This document shows, piece after piece, positions 7,282 through 14,829 of a stretch of 15,057 bases of DNA. Position numbers and translations under genes: made by a program. The stretch is from contig JAUYJH010000032.1 in assembly GCA_030688705.1 (NCBI GenBank), forward strand, positions 1 to 15,057, in the 5' to 3' direction. Position 1 is the stretch's first letter, and every line of letters starts with the position of its first letter. Source of the DNA: Deltaproteobacteria bacterium. GTDB lineage: Bacteria; UBA10199; SPLOWO2-01-44-7. The notes beneath the pieces are model-generated. The model was not told the origin of the DNA, did not search any database, and saw nothing but the letters and a program-made list of their open reading frames with translations.

Positions 7282-8454
7282 ATGCGTCGCTGGGCTCTTT
7301 GGTGGGTTGTCGGTTTCAGTGTTCTTGGAATTATTGGTTCTCTTATCGCCACGCATCAATATTTCCAGATTTTACAAACCGGGTTTGAGACAAAAAGTTT
7401 TTGCAACATCAGCGAATTCATCAATTGCGACGCCGCCTATGCCTCCAGCGAAGCCAAATTTGCCGGCATTCCAGTTTCTTGGCTCGGCTTCATTTTTTAT
7501 TTGTGGAGCGGTCTTTTGGCCCTCTGGATTCTGGTCAAAAAATCGCATGAACAGGTCATTGCAAGCTTAGGTTGGCTCATGGCCCTCTTCGGGGTGCTCA
7601 TCTCCATCTACAAGGCTTATGTCTCCATTTATGTTCTGAATGTTTTGTGCCTCATCTGCTCCTCCATGTATCTGGTCAATCTGGTGATGTTTGCCGCGTG
7701 GCACAAATATCTGGGGTTGGGCGTTAAGCACTGGTCCCGTCTTCAATTAAAAACCAAATTCATCCCTTTGAGTCTTGCCACACTGGTGCTTTTTGGCCTT
7801 GGAGGGATGCTCATCAGCAATTATCAGGAACAATTCATGCGCGAGGCCAAGCTCCCTGTCAGCACCGAAGAGGTTGTCGCTTTTCATTTTCGCCAGTCGC
7901 AATACCAGTTTGAGCCCTCTGCCAACGCGCCGGTCTGGGGGAACCCCAATGCAAAAGTCACCGTGGTGGAGTTCAGCGATTTTCAGTGTCCTTTTTGCAA
8001 ATACGCCGCGTTTCATTTGAAACCGGTTTTGAGCGAGTTCAAAAACAAAGTCCGCTTTTATTTTTATAATTACCCTCTCGATGCTTCGTGCAACAAACAG
8101 ATTCAAGGCGGCATGCACGACAAGGCCTGCATGGCGGCTTATGCCGCGGAATGCGCGGCCCAATTCGGCGATTTTTGGGATTATCACGATGCCATTTTCA
8201 GAAACCAGAAAGATTTGAGCCGTGAATTGCTCCTAAATCTGGCAAAAAAAGAGGGCTGGAATGTCGATGCGTTTGAAAAATGCGTTGATTCCCCGGAAAC
8301 CAAAAAACGGGTGGAAGAAAACATCGAGGCTGGAAATAAAATCTATGTTACCGGCACGCCGACCGTCCTGGTCAACAACAGGCGGGTGAAATATTGGACT
8401 AATCCGGACGTTTTCAGGGCTATCTTGAAAGAAGAAATCGCCCGCTCTAAATAG
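7282..8454 (+). CDS. VKOR domain - DsbA-like thioredoxin fusion (disulfide bond formation)
   Basis: The 390-residue membrane protein joins a VKOR quinone-linked oxidase to its own thiol partner. Residues 1-175 are the VKOR part: several hydrophobic helices, the loop cysteines C41 and C49 (FCNISEFINCD), the conserved S66, and the active-site CLIC (C123/C126) next to the quinone site. After a last membrane helix (about 161-180) comes a periplasmic DsbA/DsbG-like thioredoxin domain with CPFC (C236/C239) and the cis-proline loop TGTP (P360). Electrons would pass from substrate thiols to CPFC, to the VKOR cysteines and on to quinone, replacing the DsbA/DsbB pair. The ATG has a near-perfect AAGGAGGT Shine-Dalgarno 4-5 nt upstream, suggesting strong translation. 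It stands alone, with the adenosine deaminase convergent downstream. Confidence 0.93.
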   Translation: MRRWALWWVVGFSVLGIIGSLIATHQYFQILQTGFETKSFCNISEFINCDAAYASSEAKFAGIPVSWLGFIFYLWSGLLALWILVKKSHEQVIASLGWLMALFGVLISIYKAYVSIYVLNVLCLICSSMYLVNLVMFAAWHKYLGLGVKHWSRLQLKTKFIPLSLATLVLFGLGGMLISNYQEQFMREAKLPVSTEEVVAFHFRQSQYQFEPSANAPVWGNPNAKVTVVEFSDFQCPFCKYAAFHLKPVLSEFKNKVRFYFYNYPLDASCNKQIQGGMHDKACMAAYAAECAAQFGDFWDYHDAIFRNQKDLSRELLLNLAKKEGWNVDAFEKCVDSPETKKRVEENIEAGNKIYVTGTPTVLVNNRRVKYWTNPDVFRAILKEEIARSK

Positions 8455-8458
8455 GGTT

Positions 8459-8536
8459 GTCACTCTGACCCTGATCCTTCGACAGGCTCAGGAGAAGGGG
8501 AAGAGTCCCGGGATCCTTCACTCCGTTCAGGATGAC
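8459..8536. repeat. 78-bp GTCACTCTGA...TCAGGATGAC element
   Basis: The element begins GTCACTCTGA and ends TCAGGATGAC, rough inverted complements. It fills the gap between the convergent VKOR-DsbA and adenosine deaminase genes. Its right end runs into the deaminase reading frame and supplies its last codons and TGA stop. Its length equals that of the two GTCATTGCGAG elements at 9858 and 10529, although the interior differs. Confidence 0.75.
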
Positions 8537-9756
8537 ACACCGAACTGTTTTTCGAGGGCTTCGTAATAATCGATCAGATGGCGCACATATTCCCTTTTTT
8601 GCGCGTAGGGGAGAGCCATAAAACTTCTTTTAAACCCATAGATCGTAATGTCTTTGAGTTCCGCCGGCGTTATTTCAAAAGCCTTCACCGCTTTTTCAAT
8701 TTCGTCAGCCACCGTCGTGTGCGAAACGAGCCGGTTATCGGTACAAAGGCTCAAAGAGAGTCTCCGGTCGATCATTTTTCCCAGCGGGTGGTTTTTGATT
8801 GTCTTGATGGAAGGAATGGTTTGCAAATTACTGGTGAGGCAGACTTCTATGGTGATCCGTTGTTCGGCAATGTATTCGGCCAGTTTCTCGGCATAGATTT
8901 TTTTCTGCTCCACGGGAAGATTATCAATCAGCTGCCATGAAAAAAGATGGGTTCCGTGGCCGATCCGGTCGACATGGCAGTCGGTGATCGCCTGGAAAAT
9001 GGAGGGGGGGCCATAGGCCTCTCCGGCATGGGCCGTTTTTCTCAAAAAATGTTTGTGGGCGTATTGATAGGCCAGATAGTGGTCTTCGGCCGGATACCCC
9101 TTCTCTTCTCCGGCAATGTCAAACCCCACCACCCTTAAACCTTTTTTATCCCGCATCTCAACCAACCCCCTTGCCACCTCCAAAGAGGCAATGGGGTAAA
9201 TGTCCTTAACGGGGGTGTGCCGGTGGACAGCGACCAAATCTTTGTAATAATCGGAAAAACGTTCGTCGAATTTGCGCATGGCACAGCCGATAATGCCGTA
9301 TTCAAAGGGGGGTTCCTCCCCTTTTTTGACGGCTGGGGTCTGTGCCATTTCCTTTTTGGCCCTCTCCAAACCTTTATCGACACTCGTAATGACTTCGGAC
9401 ACCGAAAGACCCCTATGGGCGTTGAGTTGCGGGGCAAACCGAGGCTCGATATAACGGACCCCTTCGTTAAAATTGTCCCAGGCCAGTTCGTAAGCCGCTC
9501 GCTCCAGCGATTCTTTGTCGCGCAAAACGGCACAGGTGTATTTAAAACCGTGAAGATACTCCCCCAAGTCGGCGTAGCGTTTTTTAAAAACCAGCTTATT
9601 CATTCCCTCCTCGGTATAGGAAGGGAGCGTAATCTTCTGTTGCTTTGCCAATTCGATGAGTGTTTTAAGCCTTAAAGAACCGTCCAAATGGACATGGAGA
9701 TCCGATTTGGGGATGGCTTTGATGAATTCCTTAGTGATTTTAGAAGCTTTGGCCAT
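8527..9756 (-). CDS. add: Adenosine deaminase
   Basis: This 409-residue amidohydrolase would convert adenosine to inosine for purine salvage. The zinc ligands and catalytic residues are visible: H21 and H23 in SDLHVHLDGSL, H243 and E246 in TAHAGEAYGP, H267 in RIGHGTHL, and D340 in the CTDNRLVS motif. The TDN form (Asn where many enzymes have a second Asp) also occurs in other bacterial adenosine deaminases, so it is not taken as inactivation. The protein is somewhat longer than the typical 330-350 residues, with insertions around 130-150 and 280-295. The last residues, VSS, and the stop come from the 78-bp repeat at 8459-8536, so the natural C-terminus has been replaced. The start is divergent from the outer-membrane protein gene and has no strong Shine-Dalgarno. 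An adenosine-deaminase-like enzyme with another 6-aminopurine substrate remains possible. Confidence 0.88.
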   Translation of the reverse strand: MAKASKITKEFIKAIPKSDLHVHLDGSLRLKTLIELAKQQKITLPSYTEEGMNKLVFKKRYADLGEYLHGFKYTCAVLRDKESLERAAYELAWDNFNEGVRYIEPRFAPQLNAHRGLSVSEVITSVDKGLERAKKEMAQTPAVKKGEEPPFEYGIIGCAMRKFDERFSDYYKDLVAVHRHTPVKDIYPIASLEVARGLVEMRDKKGLRVVGFDIAGEEKGYPAEDHYLAYQYAHKHFLRKTAHAGEAYGPPSIFQAITDCHVDRIGHGTHLFSWQLIDNLPVEQKKIYAEKLAEYIAEQRITIEVCLTSNLQTIPSIKTIKNHPLGKMIDRRLSLSLCTDNRLVSHTTVADEIEKAVKAFEITPAELKDITIYGFKRSFMALPYAQKREYVRHLIDYYEALEKQFGVSS

Positions 9757-9837
9757 GCGGCACTCTGAACGCTTTTTAAGGATTTTTCAAGCAACTTTTT
9801 TAGGGCTTGGTCGATAAAACAACCGGAGGGTTTGAAA

Positions 9838-10524
9838 ATGAAAAAGTTCTTAACAGCGTCATTGCGAGCGTCAGCGAAGCAATCTCTCGGAAAAATCTGG
9901 AGATTGCCACTCCGCCTAAGGCGGATCGCAATGACAATCTTGGTCCTCGGTCCATGGTCCATGGTCCATAGTCCCTCCGCCCAGGCTTGCGGCCACGAGG
10001 GCTGGTACGTCGGAGCGGGTTATACACAGCTTTTGCAATATTCATCCGAGAATCAGTTAACCGCTGCCGGCGCGGCAACTCGCAAAATTGATTGGCGCAC
10101 CCGCTATGGAGGTTATGCCAAGGTGGGGCACGATTGGTGCGGTTCCCGTTGGGGGGTCGAGATTCCGTTCAGCTACAACCGGCAGAAATTAAACCGCTCC
10201 GAGATGGTCAATATTTTTGGGGTCGATGTGAACGCCCTTTTTCATATTATAGAGACAACCGGCGGGGCCGATTTTTACTGGATCGGCGGTTTGGGGATGA
10301 ACATCCTAACCGACGGACAAATCAAGAACAATACCGGAGCGGGCGGCATCAATGTCAACTTCGGGCCCGGCTTCCAATATTTCTTGAAAAAAACAAAACC
10401 GAAAGTCGCCATCGGCGTTTCGGTGCCGGTCAAATATACTTATTATTTCGGCAACCACCTTTCGCGCAACGGCACCTCCGTTTTCGGCTTCCCAATACAG
10501 GTTGGATTTACAGTGGGGTTTTAG
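9838..10524 (+). CDS. Small outer-membrane beta-barrel protein, unknown function
   Basis: This 228-residue protein has a signal peptide ending SPSAQA before C51, then a Gly/aromatic-rich region of alternating strands (WYVGAGYTQL, YGGYAKVGHDW, WGVEIPFSYN, FYWIGGLGMN, VNFGPGFQYF) and a terminal Phe (FPIQVGFTVGF), as in eight-stranded OmpA/OmpW-like barrels. The ATG at 9838 is chosen because GGAGGG at 9825-9830 lies 7 nt before it; an in-frame TTG at 9832 is too close. The signal peptide is odd: codons 7-33 are a 78-bp palindromic repeat, and the following LGPWSMVHS is encoded by heptamer repeats. Without the 78 bp the N-terminus would read MKKFLTAILVLGPWSMV, a textbook signal peptide. As it stands the n-region is long and Arg/Lys-rich but a hydrophobic stretch remains, so export may be impaired or retained. 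No specific function is recognised. Confidence 0.75.
   Translation: MKKFLTASLRASAKQSLGKIWRLPLRLRRIAMTILVLGPWSMVHSPSAQACGHEGWYVGAGYTQLLQYSSENQLTAAGAATRKIDWRTRYGGYAKVGHDWCGSRWGVEIPFSYNRQKLNRSEMVNIFGVDVNALFHIIETTGGADFYWIGGLGMNILTDGQIKNNTGAGGINVNFGPGFQYFLKKTKPKVAIGVSVPVKYTYYFGNHLSRNGTSVFGFPIQVGFTVGF
9858..9935. repeat. 78-bp GTCATTGCGAG element inside a signal-peptide coding region
   Basis: It begins GTCATTGCGAGCG and ends ATCGCAATGAC, inverted complements of each other, with an internal GAAGCAATCTC / AGATTGC pair. The length is 78 bp, or 26 codons, so the downstream frame is kept. The sister copy at 10529-10606 has the same length and ends. Confidence 0.85.
9942..9976 (-). repeat. Five GGTCC-type heptamers in a signal-peptide coding region
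   Basis: Units GGTCCTC, GGTCCAT, GGTCCAT, GGTCCAT and AGTCCCT, 35 bp, are the complement of the type found in dnaG at 3485-3519, with the same number of units. They encode most of LGPWSMVHS in the h-region of the barrel protein's signal peptide. Gain or loss of one unit would shift the frame. Confidence 0.85.
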
Positions 10525-10528
10525 GTCT

Positions 10529-10606
10529 GTCATTGCGAGGAGCCGCAGGCGACGCGGCAATCCCTTGGTGAGAACCGGGAGATTGCTTCGTTTCACTCGC
10601 AATGAC
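10529..10606. repeat. 78-bp GTCATTGCGAG element between convergent genes
   Basis: It begins GTCATTGCGAGGAG and ends ACTCGCAATGAC, with long self-complementarity and the interior AGATTGCTTCG. It fills the gap between the barrel-protein gene and the convergent ParB/SerK-like gene and could act as a bidirectional hairpin. It has the same length as the copy at 9858-9935. Confidence 0.85.
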
Positions 10607-10613
10607 AACGCAC

Positions 10614-11459
10614 CTAATCCGCGAAAATATGGACCGATTCGGGATAGAAGCGGGCGCGGTTGTTTTCGTAGCACCACTTGAGATGATCCTGCAAAACCCT
10701 GTTTTTGATTTTTAGATCGATGTCCGCCGTCAACAACGACAAATCAATATCAACTCTCAAAGGTCTTTCCGGAATAAGGTGTCTTGTGCTTTTGGGGGCG
10801 AAGAGTTTTTTATGCAGGGTGTGATCGATCACCTCTTGTTTGGTGAATTGGGGCCTGAAAATCACGGCTGTCGCGTTGGAGGAACCAAAATCGCCCAATG
10901 TTTGGGAATTTTCGACATACAAAACTTTGGCGTCATTTTGGCTTAACGTTCTGTCGATCTTGTCCGCGGCAAAACAGAGCTCTTCCAAGAGATGGGCCGA
11001 GGCATTTTGTTTTTCCAAACCCAAAAGCGTCCCTTTTTTGTCGGCAAAGGCCAAAAGAAGTTTTCGTTCCAGCACCTGTTTTCTGGCATTTTCAAGACCG
11101 GCAACGGGTTTGAGACGATACCCCTCTTTTTCATTAAAAAGCCGCGGCAAAAAATCGGCCAAATCGATCACACTGAAAACAAAGGCATCCCACCCCGCCA
11201 AAACAATTTTGGGTGAAAAATAATCGACCTCGCAGGCCAGAATATCTTTGACGCCGAGTTTTTTAAGCGCCGCAAAACGGTGCATCCCGTCCAGCACGAT
11301 GTAATGCGCATCGTGCCGCGTCACAATGACCGGATTTTTCATTTTTCCCTGATCTTTGATATTGGCGGCGATTTGATCGACCCACTTTTCGACAATTCCT
11401 TCGTGGATCAGGCATTCGGCGATCGGAATAATTTTAATACGGGAATAGATGTCGTCCAT
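10614..11459 (-). CDS. ParB/sulfiredoxin-fold protein, possible SerK-like serine kinase
   Basis: The 281-residue protein (from the ATG at 11459) has a ParB-type N-terminal domain: IIPIAECLIHEGIVEKWVDQ, then NPVIVTRHDAHYIVLDGMHR and FAALKKLGVK, and CEVDYFSPKIVLAGWDAF. The IHEG (E20), DGMHR (57-61) and VDYF-x-Trp features recall the free-serine kinases SerK (archaeal) and SbnI (staphylococcal) more than chromosome-partitioning ParB; there is no ParB helix-turn-helix or centromere-binding part. The C-terminal 180 residues are not recognised. It follows serA by 13 bp on the same strand, which fits a role in O-phosphoserine or serine metabolism. The frame stays open upstream of this ATG, but those 25 codons (CHCEERSDEAI) are encoded by a palindromic repeat, so they are excluded. 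No Shine-Dalgarno is visible, because the repeat occupies that place. Kinase activity is inferred. Confidence 0.65.
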   Translation of the reverse strand: MDDIYSRIKIIPIAECLIHEGIVEKWVDQIAANIKDQGKMKNPVIVTRHDAHYIVLDGMHRFAALKKLGVKDILACEVDYFSPKIVLAGWDAFVFSVIDLADFLPRLFNEKEGYRLKPVAGLENARKQVLERKLLLAFADKKGTLLGLEKQNASAHLLEELCFAADKIDRTLSQNDAKVLYVENSQTLGDFGSSNATAVIFRPQFTKQEVIDHTLHKKLFAPKSTRHLIPERPLRVDIDLSLLTADIDLKIKNRVLQDHLKWCYENNRARFYPESVHIFAD

Positions 11460-11461
11460 AT

Positions 11462-11494
11462 AGATTGCTTCGTCACTTCGTTCCTCGCAATGAC
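11462..11494. repeat. Half-copy of the GTCATTGCGAG element at the serA 3' end
   Basis: AGATTGCTTCG followed by CTCGCAATGAC matches the right half of the 10529-10606 element. It covers the stop and last codons of serA (VSLRGTK) and the leader of the ParB/SerK-like gene, so it shapes both gene boundaries. Confidence 0.8.
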
Positions 11495-12405
11495 ACCTTT
11501 GCGAATTCGATGATGAGATGCGCCGCTTCGGCACCGGCCCTCTCCTGCCCCTCTTTGGTCATCGCCCCCAAATGCGGCACGGCAATCACCTGCGGCAGTT
11601 TCAGCAAAGGATGCAGCCCCTTGGGGGGTTCTTCTTCAAACACGTCGAGCGCCGCACCGGCGATATCCCCTGCTTTCAGCATTTCCGCCAAAGCCTCTTC
11701 ATCGACAATCCCCCCGCGAGAGGCGTTGATCAAATAAGAGCCTTTTTTCATTTTGGCCATGAGGGCTTTGTCAAAAAGATGATGGGTCGCATCGGTCAAG
11801 GGAAGATGAATCGAAACAAAATCGGATTTTTTGATCAGATCCTCCAGCGGCATCAGCTCAATCTCCAATGCCTCGGCCACTTCCGAATTGACCACGCTGT
11901 CATGCGCGATCACCGTCATGCCGAACACCTTGGCCCGCTTGGCCACCTCTTGCCCAATCCTTCCGAGCCCCACGATCCCGAGCGTTTTTCCGCGAAGCTC
12001 CACACCCTGAAAGGTTTTTCGGTCCCACTCCCCTTTTTGAAGAGAGGCAAAGGCCTGTGGAATGCGCCTTGCCAAAGAGAGCATCAGCGCCAGCGTATGT
12101 TCCGCCACGGTTGTGGTGGTGGCATGCGGGGTGTTTTCGACCCGAATCCCTTTTTTTTCCGCCGCTTCCGCATCGACATTATCCAAACCGACCCCGGCGC
12201 GAACAATCAATTTCAAATTTTTTGCGGCATCAATGATTTGCGCGGTGACTTTAGTGCCGCTTCGGACGGCTAACACCTCAAACGGGGCGATAATTTCCGC
12301 GACCTCTTGGGATTTCAGGCCGGTCTTGACGGTGACATCGAGCCCCGCTTTTTTCATTTCATCGATACAGCTTTGTGCCAAAGGATCCGAGACCAACACT
12401 TTCAT
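11473..12405 (-). CDS. serA: D-3-phosphoglycerate dehydrogenase (short SerA type)
   Basis: A 310-residue NAD-dependent 2-hydroxyacid dehydrogenase, probably oxidising 3-phosphoglycerate to 3-phosphohydroxypyruvate, the first step of serine synthesis. It has the nucleotide-binding GLGRIG (146-151) and the catalytic triad R230 (NASRGG), E259 (DVFEEEP) and H278 (PHLGAMT). The NTPHATTTTVAEHTLAL stretch is typical of SerA. It lacks the C-terminal ASB and ACT domains, so no serine feedback through ACT is expected. The ATG at 12405 has a GGAGG 7 nt upstream and overlaps the aminotransferase stop by ATGA; a TTG five codons earlier is rejected. The last seven residues, VSLRGTK, come from a palindromic repeat. 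Its place beside an aminotransferase favours SerA over other 2-hydroxyacid dehydrogenases. Confidence 0.88.
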   Translation of the reverse strand: MKVLVSDPLAQSCIDEMKKAGLDVTVKTGLKSQEVAEIIAPFEVLAVRSGTKVTAQIIDAAKNLKLIVRAGVGLDNVDAEAAEKKGIRVENTPHATTTTVAEHTLALMLSLARRIPQAFASLQKGEWDRKTFQGVELRGKTLGIVGLGRIGQEVAKRAKVFGMTVIAHDSVVNSEVAEALEIELMPLEDLIKKSDFVSIHLPLTDATHHLFDKALMAKMKKGSYLINASRGGIVDEEALAEMLKAGDIAGAALDVFEEEPPKGLHPLLKLPQVIAVPHLGAMTKEGQERAGAEAAHLIIEFAKVSLRGTK

Positions 12406-13550
12406 TTGGGATCCTCCCAAAGAATTTCTTCCGCCGCAGAAACTCCCGCACCCAATTTAACCGGAAAGCCTTGCCGCTTGAGCGCAATCTCCAAGGCACT
12501 GATTGCGGTTGTGATATCAAAACGATCCATGTAGCCCAAATGGGCGATCCGCATCACTTTCCCCTTCATGGAGCCCTGCCCACCGGCAATCGTCACTCCT
12601 AGATCATCGCGCATGGTCTTTACCAGTTTTTCACCATCAACCCCTGCGGGGATTTTAATGGAGGTAAGAATATTTCCCGGACGTTCCGCAAAGAGTTCCA
12701 GATTAAGGGCCTTCACGGCGGCCCGTGTCGCCTTGGCCAGCCAGGCGTGTCTCGCCCACATCCCCTCCATCGTTTCATTTTGGATGATTTTCAACGCCTC
12801 TTTGAGCTGATACAAAAGGCTGATAGCCGGTGTGTAGGGGGAATCGCTGGCGTCCAGCGCTTTTTTATAGGCCCTCAAATCAAAATAATATCGGGGCGAT
12901 TTGGATTGCTCGACCGCTTTCCAACCTTTGGGGCTGACCGAAATAAAACCCAAACCGGGGGGCAACATCACCCCTTTTTGTGAACCGGTCAAAAGGCAAT
13001 CGATCCCCCATGTGTCGGGATAACACGGTTCCGCGCCGACACCGCTGATCCCATCGACCGCCAAAAGGGCATCGGTTTTTGCAACAACTTTGCCGATCGC
13101 CTCTACATCCAGCACGCAACCGGTCGATGTTTCGGAAAGCTGCATGAAAACCGCTTTGGTTTTTGGGTTCTGTTGGAGCGCCTCTTCCACCTGTGCGGGG
13201 GAAACCACTTTTCCGTATTCCACTTTGACAGGAACAATATTGCAGCCGAAAGATTTGCCGATTTCGCTCCAGCGCTCGCTGAACTTGCCGCATTCCAAAA
13301 CAATCATCGTCTCACCGGGGCTCATCAAATTGGCAACGGCCGCTTCCATAACGCCGGTGCCGGAAGAGGCGGTGAAATAGACCGGATGTTGCGTTTGAAA
13401 AAGAACCTTTAACCCTTGCGCCACTTCTTTGATAATGGCGCAAAACTGCGGCGTTCTGTGGTGGATCATCGGCCAAGCTCCGGCGGCGGCAACCTCCGGC
13501 GGCACCGGTGTCGGCCCGGGCGCTAAAATGTAATTCTTTCTGATTTTCAT
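12402..13550 (-). CDS. Class V PLP aminotransferase (alanine-glyoxylate/serine-pyruvate/phosphoserine type)
   Basis: The 382-residue enzyme is of the class V, fold I aminotransferase family. It opens with NYILAPGPTPVPPEV, binds the PLP phosphate near SSGTGVMEAAV (62-72), has the cofactor aspartate at D166 (AVDGISG) and the Schiff-base lysine K192 in TGSQKGVMLPPG. The substrate arginine expected near the C-terminus probably lies in KVMRIAHLGYMD. By family it could be annotated alanine-glyoxylate or serine-glyoxylate aminotransferase. Its ATGA overlap with serA suggests that it aminates 3-phosphohydroxypyruvate, doing the job of SerC, with glutamate or alanine as donor; this is an inference from context. 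It also overlaps the glutamate dehydrogenase gene upstream by ATGA, so the three are translationally coupled. Confidence 0.88.
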   Translation of the reverse strand: MKIRKNYILAPGPTPVPPEVAAAGAWPMIHHRTPQFCAIIKEVAQGLKVLFQTQHPVYFTASSGTGVMEAAVANLMSPGETMIVLECGKFSERWSEIGKSFGCNIVPVKVEYGKVVSPAQVEEALQQNPKTKAVFMQLSETSTGCVLDVEAIGKVVAKTDALLAVDGISGVGAEPCYPDTWGIDCLLTGSQKGVMLPPGLGFISVSPKGWKAVEQSKSPRYYFDLRAYKKALDASDSPYTPAISLLYQLKEALKIIQNETMEGMWARHAWLAKATRAAVKALNLELFAERPGNILTSIKIPAGVDGEKLVKTMRDDLGVTIAGGQGSMKGKVMRIAHLGYMDRFDITTAISALEIALKRQGFPVKLGAGVSAAEEILWEDPK

Positions 13551-14815
13551 GGATACAATCCCCTGGTGAGCATGGCGGTGGAGACTTTGCGGATGGCGGT
13601 CATCAGGGCGGCGGTCCTCATATCGACTTTTTCTTTTTGGGCGGTGAGATAGACTTTTTCAAACGCGTCGGACATCATCTCCCAAAGGCGGTGGTTGATC
13701 TCTTTTTCTTTCCAGAAAAGATTTTGCAAATCCTGCACCCATTCAAAATAAGAAACGACCACGCCGCCGGCATTGGCCAGAATATCGGGAATGACGAAAA
13801 TATCGCCCCGTTCGCGGATGATCTGGTCGGCCTCGTTGGTGGTGGGGCCGTTGGCCCCTTCGGCCAGAATGCGGCATTTGAGTTTTTTCGCGTTGTCTTT
13901 ATGAATGACCCGCTCAATGGCGGCGGGAATCAGCACATCGCAGTCTATTTCGAGCAATTCTTCGTTCGTGATGCATTCCCCCTCGGGATACCCTTTTAAA
14001 ACCTTGTTTTGCGCGAGATAGGCGGAGAGAGAATCGAATTTCAGGCCGTTGGGGTTGTAGAGGGCGCAGGTGTGGTCGCTCACGGCAATCACTTTGCACC
14101 CGATTTTTTCCATTTTTTTCGCGGCGGCCCCCCCCACCTGTCCGTACCCCTGTATGGCAACACGGATTTTGGAGTCGAGCTTCATTTTGATTTTCTCGGC
14201 GGCGGAGATGATGGCATAAACCACGCCGCGCCCAGGAGCCTCCCTGCGCCCCAGTGAACCGCCGATGTCGATCGGTTTTCCGGTTACCACGCCCGGAATG
14301 GCATGTCCCTTTTGCTGGCTGTACGTATCCATAATCCAGGCCATGACCTGTTCGTTGGTCCCCATGTCGGGGGCGGGAATATCGGAATCGGGGCCGATAA
14401 AATTCAAAATTTCGATGGTGAAACGGCGGGTCACACGCTGGAGTTCTTGTCTCGACAAGGGATGCGGGTCGATGGCCACCCCCCCTTTGGCACCCCCAAG
14501 GGGGAGCCCCACGATGGCGCTCTTCCAAGTCATCATCATCGCCAAGGCGGAAACTTCGCCCATGTTCACATGCGGGTTGTAACGAAGCCCCCCTTTGTAG
14601 GGGCCCAGCGTATCGTTGTGCTGAACACGGTAGCCGGTAACCACCTCTACTTTGCCATTGTCACGGCGAAAAGGAATGCTGACCATCAACGCCTTTTCGG
14701 GAACTCTAAGGCGGAGGAGAATATTTTCATCCAGATGCATCTGGCGCCCCACGCGCTCAAAATTGGCCTGGACTTCCTTGAAAAACGTATTGTCCCACTC
14801 GATATGATGTTGCAT
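13547..14815 (-). CDS. gdhA: Glutamate dehydrogenase
   Basis: The 422-residue enzyme interconverts glutamate with 2-oxoglutarate and ammonia. The substrate lysines are in GPYKGGLRY (K74), MTWKSA (K98) and the catalytic GGAKGG (K110), with D150 in PAPDMGTNE. The C-terminal Rossmann domain has IQGYGQVGG (residues 221-229) and AEGANGPTT. The length and sequence style fit the hexameric short GDH (GudB/RocG and archaeal-like). The ATG at 14815 is chosen; a GTG at 14836 would add seven residues and overlap hemW. Its stop overlaps the start of the class V aminotransferase by ATGA, so it may supply or recycle glutamate for that transamination. Coenzyme preference (NAD or NADP) cannot be stated safely from the sequence. 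Confidence 0.95.
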   Translation of the reverse strand: MQHHIEWDNTFFKEVQANFERVGRQMHLDENILLRLRVPEKALMVSIPFRRDNGKVEVVTGYRVQHNDTLGPYKGGLRYNPHVNMGEVSALAMMMTWKSAIVGLPLGGAKGGVAIDPHPLSRQELQRVTRRFTIEILNFIGPDSDIPAPDMGTNEQVMAWIMDTYSQQKGHAIPGVVTGKPIDIGGSLGRREAPGRGVVYAIISAAEKIKMKLDSKIRVAIQGYGQVGGAAAKKMEKIGCKVIAVSDHTCALYNPNGLKFDSLSAYLAQNKVLKGYPEGECITNEELLEIDCDVLIPAAIERVIHKDNAKKLKCRILAEGANGPTTNEADQIIRERGDIFVIPDILANAGGVVVSYFEWVQDLQNLFWKEKEINHRLWEMMSDAFEKVYLTAQKEKVDMRTAALMTAIRKVSTAMLTRGLYP

Positions 14816-14829
14816 AAACGCGTTTCCAG

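Noticed and set aside
8730..8750. Loss of an active-site Asp in adenosine deaminase (TDN instead of TDD)
   Set aside because: The TDN form is found in other bacterial adenosine deaminases, so it does not show inactivation.
9757..9830. Promoters between the divergent add and barrel-protein genes
   Set aside because: Only GATAAA near 9813 resembles a -10 and no matching -35 was found, so no call is made.
11460..11534. Start of the ParB/SerK-like gene 25 codons further upstream
   Set aside because: The extra residues (CHCEERSDEAI) are the usual translation of the dispersed repeat and overlap the serA 3' end.
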